Source: Epichloe hybrida
Taxonomy: Eukaryota; Ascomycota; Sordariomycetes; Hypocreales; Clavicipitaceae
Assembly (NCBI GenBank): GCA_019022495.1
Contig: JAFEKR010000002.1
Location: forward strand, 5,518,001 to 5,582,000
Direction of reading: 5' to 3'
Length of the DNA: 64,000 bases
The position numbers and the translations under genes are program-made. Below the pieces are notes generated by a model. The model did not search any database and was not told the origin of the DNA. It saw only the letters and a list, made by a program, of their open reading frames with translations. Positions within the stretch are counted from its first letter, which is position 1; the number at the start of each line of letters is the position of its first letter. This document shows positions 56,411-64,000 of the stretch, one piece after another.

Positions 56411-59326
56411 TCAGGACGGCGACGGCGACAATGGCGGTGACTTGGCTCCTTCGCTAGACCCAGCTTGTGTCTGGGACGACCTTCTTCGTTCAGACCCGTT
56501 ACCACCAAGGCCTTTGGGCAGTTTGTTCGATATGCCACTCGATTTCTTGCACAGCCGCCGCACGCTGTTCCGTCGACTATGCAGCGCAACGTCGTTTGAT
56601 CTGGCATCCTCTTCCCGCTGCATCGCGGCGCGCACGTCCGGGTTCGGGTCGACCATGAGCTTCGCACTTCGACACGTCATCAGGAACAGAGGATACACCA
56701 CCATCGCAGCTTGCAGCGCCATGATTACAATGTATGCTGTCTGGACGCTGCCGCCGTGGCGGATGATGGCGTACATGACGAAGGGGAAGAAGGCTGGGCC
56801 AGAACCACCCATGGTGATGAATGCCGCCGCGCGTTTCGTGCGTCGTCCTTGACCACGGAGACCCATGGCGAAAATAAGAGGCCATATGGGGCCTTCCGCA
56901 AAATAGAGGAGCACCAGGGGAATGGCCACCATGTCGGCATTCGCAGGGTTCAAGACGACGGAGAGCAGGGCAAACAGGAAGGACAGTCCCACCAGAATGG
57001 AGAGGAGGGTGCGAGGCTGCGGGAGACGACGGTTCGATGCGGACAAATACGTGAGGCCCGCGGCGAGGAGTCGTGAGAGCGCAAAGGCAGAATGTGCGAC
57101 GAGTAGGTAGTCTGGGATCGAAATGGCCAGACCAGGTGGCTTGTCCGGATCATACACGGGGCCGGAAGACGTACTGCCTGTCACAGCGCCAGAGCCCGTC
57201 GTCGTCGGTTCTCCGCCCGGCGGAATGGACACGAGCAGGCTGCGGAAGTAGATGTTGTTGCTCTCTTGGGCTGCAACATAGACGTACTGCGCGAATACTG
57301 CCAGCACGAGGCTGACAGTCCGCAGCTGCAGTCCGCCGCCAATACTTGGTTGGTGAGTGTCGACCGGCAACTTGGCGGCCGCGAGCTCCAGTTCGCCATC
57401 GCTGACTTCCGGTAACGGCATGTAGAAGAAGAACAAGCCGAGGGCGACGCATAGAAGCGTGATGCCCAGATACGTCCATTGGACGTTGATGAGGGTCATG
57501 CTGGACGAGTGCGCCATGCTTTGCCGGCTGCTGATGCCAGTAAAGAATACCTTCTCGGCCAGGAGCCCACTGACGACACTTCCCGCGCCCTGTATGGCCT
57601 GTGCCAGGAGAAGTCGGGTTTCTCCATACTCTGGGGGCCCACACAAGATCATGAAGGAGTTGGCGGCGACCTCGAGTGTTGAAAGTCCGAATCCGACCAC
57701 AAACGTGCTCAACATGTACCCGCCATACGAGTTGGTGACGGCCGACGGCCAGAAGATGATGGTGCCGATACCGTAGATGCACAGGCCCACGATGAAGGTC
57801 ACCTTGTAGCCGCCCACGTTTTCCGCATCGTTCCTCCCGTGACGCTTGGATCGGTTATGCTCGTCTCTTCGCAAGATCCATTCGCCCACGAGCAGGGGTC
57901 CAAAGAAATAGCCTCCTCCGAAATAAGCGCTGGTCAGTCCAAGGGTCTGCGCGTCCGTGATGTTGTTGATGACGCCGATGGCATTGTTCAGCGTGTTGAG
58001 AAGGCCATAGGAGATTCCCCAGAGGAAAAAGAGGATGGCGACAATGGTGCAGTACTTGAATGATTCGGCCGAGTTGGCGCGCAGCATACTCTTCGGCTTG
58101 GTCATGTTCACAAACCCAAAGTAGATTCCGTTTTCAACGGATTTGGTCGACACGGTTGCATTCGTTTGAGCGCGGGTCACCGCTGACAGACCCATATGCG
58201 TACCATCACTCAAGTTCATCGTGTCCGGGGTGGTGAGGAATTCCATGGCGGTCATAGGTTCGTTGTGCGATGCGTGGGTTTTACCCGCGGTGCTGCTGCC
58301 GTCATTGCTTCCAGGCTCAGACGCGGCCATGGAATCACGCACCGCGCTCGGGAAGTTTCTGCTTGGTGGTGTGTCGGGATCACTGGTCGACTTGAAAGTT
58401 CGCGTCAGCCGTGTTCCATCCGGATCGTATAACAGAGCAGGTAGAAGTTTGAGGATCAGTGGTTTGAGAGTCGGGATGCAGGCGCAGGCCATTCCAATGT
58501 TTACTTCAACCGCACTCCACATGAAAGAAAGAGAGGCATTCCAAGCAAAGTCAGCGTTGGCTCCAAACCGGGAGCTCGGATCGTTCGACGAACCGGCCGG
58601 AACGTCTATGATGGCTCGTTGCAGATAGTAGATGCGCACAACGTCGACAATAGTGACAAAGATGCCCAGGGAGAAGGTGATGACGAGGATCGCCTTCTGC
58701 CGTGTAGGCAGTCGCATCCCCGTCAAAACCGGAATCGGCAGCGCCAATATGGCAAGATCGGTGACAATGTTGACAGGCGCGGCGCAGATGAACTCGGTGA
58801 GCAGCGGAATGCATTTTGCTGCTGGGTTTATTTCTGTCATCCAGGCCGCGGCCACGGGATCACACTGAAAGATATTCATAAAGGTAAGAACCAGGCCGGC
58901 GAGATTGACCACGGCCAACGTCGACCACGAAGCGTACCGCAAAACGACTTGGGTGTTCTTGGCCAAGCGCAAGTAGAAGATTAGAATGCCTGTTTTGGTC
59001 GCCATGAGCGCGGGGTTGTACAATATCGAAAAAACATATTCGGCACGTCGTAGCTTCGGCCAGTCGGCATCGCTAATATTCGCATCATGTTTCCCCAAAC
59101 CAACCGTTACTCCGTAGTCGATGGAGAATGAGAGACAGAAGGCCAAGAGCCACGCCAGAATCATGACCCGATCGTCCCAACTGACGCGTCGGACAATGCG
59201 GTATCTGCAAATCATACGGGCGCCGACAAATAGCGAGGCCACGGCTAGTGTTGCCGTCGTGACAGCAAATACAGCCGGGCCTCGATTCGGCACTGGCCCA
59301 TGATCTTCTGCCGAGGTAGAAGACAT
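56411..59326 (-). CDS. Fusion of Pth11-like rhodopsin-type 7TM domain and FucP-like MFS transporter
   Basis: A single intronless ORF of 971 aa. Residues 1-310 form a fungal rhodopsin-type (Pth11-like) domain with seven hydrophobic helices: RYRIVRRVSWDDRVMILAW, LMATKTGILIFYLRLAK, FQCDPVAAAWM, VTDLAILALPIPVL and the seventh-helix end VNIGMACACIPTLKPL. No CFEM domain precedes it. A hydrophilic Ser/Thr-rich linker (about 310-420) leads into an MFS transporter of the fucose/glucose permease type (about 422-882): KYCTIVAILFFLWGISYGLL, GLTSAYFGGGYFFGPLLVGE, TFIVGLCIYGIGTIIFWPSA, ILCGPPEYGETRLLLAQAIQ, INVQWTYLGITLL and, late, FAEGPIWPLIFAMGLRGQGR. A basic cytosolic tail follows. Both halves look complete, with about 19 helices in total. 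A receptor joined to a sugar transporter suggests a sensor-transporter, which is inference; the ligand is unknown. Confidence 0.88.
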   Translation of the reverse strand: MSSTSAEDHGPVPNRGPAVFAVTTATLAVASLFVGARMICRYRIVRRVSWDDRVMILAWLLAFCLSFSIDYGVTVGLGKHDANISDADWPKLRRAEYVFSILYNPALMATKTGILIFYLRLAKNTQVVLRYASWSTLAVVNLAGLVLTFMNIFQCDPVAAAWMTEINPAAKCIPLLTEFICAAPVNIVTDLAILALPIPVLTGMRLPTRQKAILVITFSLGIFVTIVDVVRIYYLQRAIIDVPAGSSNDPSSRFGANADFAWNASLSFMWSAVEVNIGMACACIPTLKPLILKLLPALLYDPDGTRLTRTFKSTSDPDTPPSRNFPSAVRDSMAASEPGSNDGSSTAGKTHASHNEPMTAMEFLTTPDTMNLSDGTHMGLSAVTRAQTNATVSTKSVENGIYFGFVNMTKPKSMLRANSAESFKYCTIVAILFFLWGISYGLLNTLNNAIGVINNITDAQTLGLTSAYFGGGYFFGPLLVGEWILRRDEHNRSKRHGRNDAENVGGYKVTFIVGLCIYGIGTIIFWPSAVTNSYGGYMLSTFVVGFGLSTLEVAANSFMILCGPPEYGETRLLLAQAIQGAGSVVSGLLAEKVFFTGISSRQSMAHSSSMTLINVQWTYLGITLLCVALGLFFFYMPLPEVSDGELELAAAKLPVDTHQPSIGGGLQLRTVSLVLAVFAQYVYVAAQESNNIYFRSLLVSIPPGGEPTTTGSGAVTGSTSSGPVYDPDKPPGLAISIPDYLLVAHSAFALSRLLAAGLTYLSASNRRLPQPRTLLSILVGLSFLFALLSVVLNPANADMVAIPLVLLYFAEGPIWPLIFAMGLRGQGRRTKRAAAFITMGGSGPAFFPFVMYAIIRHGGSVQTAYIVIMALQAAMVVYPLFLMTCRSAKLMVDPNPDVRAAMQREEDARSNDVALHSRRNSVRRLCKKSSGISNKLPKGLGGNGSERRRSSQTQAGSSEGAKSPPLSPSPS

Positions 59327-59410
59327 GGTGAGGTGTAGAACCAGGCAGGCATACAGAACGGTGCTCGACTTGTTAAAATTGGGAAATGGCGGCTAAATAG
59401 GAGAAGGACA

Positions 59411-59450
59411 AGAAGAAGAAGAAGAAGAATAATAATAATAATAATAATAA
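59411..59450. repeat. (GAA)n-(AAT)n microsatellite
   Basis: A GAA run passing directly into an AAT run, about 85 bp upstream of the fusion gene's start codon, so in its promoter or 5' UTR. Confidence 0.9.
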
Positions 59451-59756
59451 AAAATTGTTCTCATGAATTATTGTGATGAGCTATGGGCGGAGTCGGCGCA
59501 GACATTTTCCAGCAGAGGCGGAAGGACTGGTGTATAATCTTATTTTTTTTTGCCTTCCCGTTGGGTTGTTACGGGAAAGGCTGAGACGAGTTTCCAGTGT
59601 CTGAGCACGAGCCCAGGTTCCATCAAGTCGCAAGGAGAGCTGGATTATGGGTTGCAAGGGGAACCCGTTTCAAGAAGACACCAAAGTGTGCTCGTCTTTA
59701 TCAGATGGAATCAAACCCTTCGACACGAATTGACACGAACGGGAAAAGAACTGTCT

Positions 59757-59797
59757 GTGTGCCGTGTGCCGTGTGCCGTGTGCCGTGTGCCGTGTGA
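59757..59797. repeat. GTGTGCC heptamer tandem array
   Basis: Five full copies and a partial copy of the 7-bp unit GTGTGCC in intergenic DNA. Confidence 0.85.
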
Positions 59798-60844
59798 GTC
59801 GGTGACGTCGGGATTGAAGAATTGAAGAAACCAGCAGACGAATCCAAGTCTCGAGTTTCCAGCGAGGTACTCGACACGCCGCCAACTCGGTGGCAAAGAA
59901 AGGCCTGGTCAATCGCGCTCCGAGAAGTAGTGTCAAGAAGTCGACAACGACTCCCGGTCGAGCTGAGCGGCGTGATTATGAGCAAGATTTTTTTTTGAAT
60001 TGAGGCCGAGGTAGGGTCGAGTGCGGCCCAGAAGTTGTAAACTGTAATTGTCATATGAGGGGAGGGGCGTCTTATTATGCAGAGCTAACGCCAAACAGAA
60101 GTCGACGCAACACCATCCAACCCAAACACGGCGTACATGTGTACTACATACGGTCCGCATGTAATATGTACATACAGTGGGTGTACACAAAGGCAAAAGA
60201 CCACGAAGATCCACCCGACGCCTTCGATGGAGCTCGGCTCTGTCCCCCTGGCGATGGATGGCGATGGATGGTGATGGATCCAGGATGGCGATGGATGTGG
60301 GGAGCCAAAAGACGTGTCGGCCAATGGAGACAGGCCAATCCGGCCCAATGGTCGGTCCCATTCGGAAAGGCTGTTGCGGCAAGTCGTCTCAACAGTGTCA
60401 ACACGCACGGTTCCGCCCAAGGTGAGTCGAGTTTCTATGTACATAGTTTCTAGACCAGACGGGTTTGACGTGTTGTTTGAGGACGGCTTGTACATGGGTG
60501 ACGGGCTTCACAGTTCACGATCAGACCCTTCTCCTGCTGTTTCAGCCACGCCACCAATCGACCATTACTTATTACATGTAAAGTTCTGGTGAGAGACGAG
60601 TGAACCCAGACCCTGCAGCTTCGATCGGATGAAGGAATGCCACTTTTTGCGGGGTGATTCCGGGGCGTCATGCTGGTAATACATAGGACATGGGAGTCGG
60701 GAGGACTGGCTGGCGTTGGTGGTGGCGCCGGGAAGGCCTGGATCCTTTCAAAGGTAAATTCTAGCCTCTTCGTGTTCAGAGCATCATCGACTTTTCATCC
60801 ATCCAATTGAGTGACTCGTCTGCCGAGTATTACAGATGGTGCGG

Positions 60845-60848
<4 letters not shown>

Positions 60849-60879
<31 letters not shown>
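60849..60879. repeat. Poly-T run (31 T)
   Basis: The longest homopolymer in the window, followed closely by a run of ten C. Confidence 0.9.
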
Positions 60880-61290
60880 CTTCTTTTTCTCCCCCCCCCC
60901 GTTCAGGCCGGTGATATGACTTATCATGTCTGCTGCAGGACAGTGTTCGCTGGTCGGAACCGAAACGGATCTCAAATAGCGAATACAGGTCCCGCACGAA
61001 AAAGAACTGCTTCGGCACGACGGTACGGATTATTACGGATTACACTAAATATAAAGCGCTCGAGTGGGGTTCCTGGTGAGAAGCACCAATGGGGGGGCAC
61101 GAGGGGGTTTTCTACATCTATTTGCGCTTCGCCTTTTGTTGACAAGTTGCAAGTTGTTGACAGCGAGCACATTGAACGACGGGATTCGCCTCAAGTACGG
61201 AGTATCTCCCTCCTGTTATCCTGTTCCAAGGACTCGTCCAATCACTCATCCCATAAATGACCAATACGCCAGAGAATAGCCTGATGAACC

Positions 61291-61316
61291 AAAAAAAAAA
61301 AAAAAAAAAAAAAAAA
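61291..61316. repeat. Poly-A run (26 A)
   Basis: An uninterrupted A run in intergenic DNA about 410 bp after the 31-base T run and on the opposite strand sense; a further 17-base A run follows at 61555-61571. Confidence 0.9.
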
Positions 61317-61934
61317 GGGTTTGAGGTGGCTACCATCCGTGTTGATCCGCAATGTCGCATCGATCTGGGGGGGTCCGCGATTCAGGCCTTTGCAGCGCAG
61401 CGTCGTATTTTCGCTACACCGCAAGATCCTATGTATGTATGTCACCAACAAACTGCCGCCTCACCTATGTACATAATATTACGGAGTACAGCACGGGCAA
61501 CAATGCAGCGACCCATTCCGTGAGACCATTTTGTCAACTTGTCAAGTTTGATTGAAAAAAAAAAAAAAAAACCCTTCGCCTTATTTGATCAATTCGCGGC
61601 GTGACCCACTACACTACGTGCAAATTCTATTCTGCCAAGCTAAATCGCTTGCTGGGCCAGCAAGTTCACACATGCAAGGATGGTGTGCTTGAAAAGCCAA
61701 CAAGACACAAGTTGTCTGGCAGCGATCCAGCTTGGAAGTAACAACTGTCACGATTTCTTTCTCAAATGAGGACACATACATATGAACATGTAAAATGATC
61801 CTGATTCTGTACAAAGATATAAAAAAAAGCCCCCTAAAATAAGCCTTTATACTGAAGAATGGTGGTTGATATGGTCCAGAGGACGCCGACCTTGAAAGCT
61901 TCATCGTGTTAGTGAAGCTCTCTTCTTCCCCTTT

Positions 61935-63418
61935 TTAACAAAAGAGGATGAAAATAGGCCTTGTTGGAAACAAAAAAAGAGAAAGGTGGTTCTCAAAGAG
62001 AGCAGTACGTAAGGAGAAGAAAATTATTACAAAATTGAGAAGCCAGCCCCAAACCCCCGGGGATCTTGAATGACCTATTCCCAGGCAACAACATGGCACG
62101 ACCACGCACGACATTAATACCAGGAGGAATGGCATACGTCACGCCCAGCGCAACGACAGAGGCTGATGTGATGGCGTTGAAGGTGCGGCTCGATCCTAGA
62201 AAGATGCATCCGAAGACCATGACCCAGCCGACGGTCCAGAAGAGGGCATTCAAGGGCACATCGTGAGTCGGATGGACGCGAGCGAAGAAGCGGCTGGATG
62301 GCATGCCGCGGTCTCGGGCAAACGCATAGCTCATCCGGGTACTCGTGCAGACGAGAGTGACTGTCGTGAAGACCATGCAGAGCAGAGGAAAGATGACAAG
62401 ACAGGTGCTCCCCGCCTTGCTCTTGGTCGCGTCAATGAAGATTTGCAAGAGGGGCCCCCAGCTGGCGTTGATGACGTCGTCAATGTTGTTGATGCAGAAG
62501 AGCAGACCGCTGAGGAAGATGAAGCCCGTGAAAATGCCGATGCCGATGCAGTAGAGCATGGTTTTGGGCTCTTGGCGCCGGGGTTCGGGGATTTCCTCAA
62601 TCACGTGGGCGGTTGCGTCGAAGCCTGTTCGTATGATGGATGGTCAGTGAAACAATATGAGTTTGGAGCCGAAGAGGCTGTGTATACATTTCATTTCATT
62701 GCAAAACAAAAGAAAGAAGAAGAAGAAGAAGAAGAAGAAGCTGCTCAACTCACCAGTCAGTGCAAAAGCCCCCTGAAGCAACCCAAGCATCCAGGGAAGG
62801 CCATCCGGCCATCCGGCCATCCATCCCACATTATTGATAAGCTGCCCGTACACAAACTTGCCCGTCTGGAAGTTGGGCAAAGCACACGCCAACACTGTGA
62901 CGACAATGATGACAAACCCCGCGACGGACCAGAAGAAGGCCGCTTTCGTGTACGGCAGCAACCGGGTGAGAAAGGCGTTGATTGCGAGTGCGATGAGCGC
63001 AAACGCAATGCAGATGAGGGGCTGGTGCCACGGCTGCGTAATATACGCCGGATGGAAAAGATTGATGTTGATGACGAAGGTGCTGCCCAGCAGGGGGCCC
63101 GTTGCGCTGAGAGCAACCCATCCGCAGACATTGATCCAGCCCGTGATGTAACTGATGGCACGGCTGGACCTCTTCCATGAGATGATGGCCGCCGAATGGT
63201 ATTGGTAAGCGGCCAGGAACTCGGCCCGGGAGGCAGACAGGCATAGATTGAAGATGCCGGCGACGAGAAGGCCCCATATGAGTTGATATGACGGAGCTGG
63301 AACCGCCCGAGGGGAGAGCGAGGGTGATGGAGGCGGCGAGGGCGGTCCACGTGTTAAGAATGGCGAATGCGAGGCCGAGCATGGAAATCATGGAGAGAAG
63401 TTGCGCTTGAGTTCCTGC
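61935..63418 (-). pseudogene. GABA/amino-acid permease relic (APC family)
   Basis: The text of a fungal amino-acid/GABA permease is readable in order: QELKRNFS, then SMLGLAFAILNTWTALAASI, ISYITGWINVCGWVALSATG, a long helical middle part, and across a good intron (62753-62625) GFDATAHVIEEIPEPRRQEP and VCTSTRMSYAFARDRGMPSS. Lesions are: a frame change by 2 bases near 63391-63398; a 10-base insertion that repeats ATATGA around 63275-63289, breaking SSVI from the following segment; loss of about five codons near 63198-63215; and an extra G in the G run 62058-62054, after which the C-terminal helix GVWGWLLNFVIIFF is out of frame and the last two or so helices are missing. The intron holds a GAA run (62712-62740). 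The damage is too varied for sequencing error alone. Confidence 0.8.
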
Positions 63419-64000
63419 TTATGACCCATTGCCTCGGCGGTGCTGGCTCGTCATTTGCCATTCATAGGCTGGCGCTGCCGTCGCGGCGGCGCGTATCTGT
63501 CGGTGTCGGTTCCATGGCGAGACTCGTGGTGGTGTTGTGGAATATATGGGACACAGGTGTTGTTGAACACCGCAGACCCGGATACGTGTTTTACGTATTC
63601 AACTTGGTGACCGTCTCAGCCTCAAGTGATGGCCGACCAAAAGAGGAGAGAAGGAGGCTACTTTACGCCAAACGCGGGGCGATTGATGATCTTGATCATT
63701 ATGTCAGTCAAGCCGAGTTTGGGGCATGAAAGGGGAGAACAAAGATTGGAGCATGGCCCCGAGGAGCGAGAAGAGTCTCGATCCCCACGGGTTGTTGGAG
63801 ACGAGGATCCTTCCTGCCCGTCTCAACGCCTCATGTCATATGTATGACAGCGTGCAGTTGACAATGCAGATTATAAATCTGGGCATGGGCGGACGAAGAG
63901 ATCCACCGTACATTGCCAATGAATTTGTACGTGTCCAACATCGGATTCTGCCCCACTGCTCGTCGTCCTCCATCTTGGAAGGGAGTTTTTCTCCGCGAGT
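63419..64000. other. Intergenic, nothing recognised
   Basis: Upstream of the permease relic. The relic's first coding exon, which should encode a short hydrophilic N-terminus, was not found here. No other gene was recognised. Confidence 0.4.

Larger units (their letters stand above)
59327..61934. other. Intergenic region rich in simple repeats
   Basis: About 2.6 kb with no recognisable gene. It holds GAA/AAT trinucleotide runs, GTGTGCC heptamers, GATGGCGATGG-type short repeats near 60250-60300, a 31-base T run, 26- and 17-base A runs, and TACGGAGTA at 61196 and 61480. Confidence 0.5.

Noticed and set aside
1..64000. RIP-type mutation as the cause of the relics
   Set aside because: The lesions are indels and single stops, not dense C-to-T changes, and the relic regions are not AT-rich.
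1..64000. tRNA or rRNA genes
   Set aside because: Scanning for TpsiC-like GTTCRANNC boxes gave only isolated hits without matching stems or A boxes.

Overview
The window reads as chromosomal DNA of a filamentous ascomycete. Genes are interrupted by short introns (about 50-220 nt) with GTRNGT donors and CTAAC-like branch points. The conserved proteins look like Sordariomycete, most likely Hypocreales, orthologues; the order is inferred from remembered family sequences and was not checked by search. Codons are GC-rich, intergenic DNA carries many long homopolymers, and there is no sign of a prokaryotic or viral replicon.

From 1.7 to about 50.4 kb lies a housekeeping region. In order: a choline-phosphate cytidylyltransferase (PCT1, minus) divergent from a C2-domain phosphatidylserine decarboxylase (PSD2-type, plus), pairing the Kennedy-pathway control enzyme with a PS-to-PE enzyme; a PPP1R37-like leucine-rich repeat protein with an RVSF PP1-docking motif (minus); a 2OG-Fe(II) oxygenase (plus); ribosomal protein L5/uL18 (minus); a HAD-family hydrolase (plus); a broken aminoglycoside-phosphotransferase-fold gene (minus); a 142-bp TA-flanked MITE; a PIAS-like SP-RING protein ending in a SUMO-interacting motif (minus); a BOI1/2-type polarity scaffold (SH3-SAM-PH, plus); an FHA-forkhead transcription factor (minus); a four-helix membrane protein (plus); a MOT1-type molybdate transporter (minus); a 68-aa single-span membrane protein (plus); a lipase-like alpha/beta hydrolase (minus); an arrestin-domain trafficking adaptor with a PPxY motif (minus); and the splicing factor gene RSE1/SF3B3 (plus), which is complete except for one in-frame TGA.

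From about 50.4 kb to the end the character changes to a sparse accessory region rich in homopolymers and microsatellites. It holds an intact RTA1-family membrane protein, a ferric-reductase relic spread over three frames, a large intronless ORF fusing a Pth11-like seven-helix receptor domain to an FucP-like MFS transporter, and a GABA/amino-acid permease relic with several independent lesions.

The 9-mer TACTCCGTA (or its complement) occurs at least 17 times, almost always between genes, where about 0.5 would be expected by chance. The observations most worth following are the receptor-transporter fusion, the nonsense codon in RSE1, and this dispersed 9-mer. No tRNA, rRNA or CRISPR was recognised.
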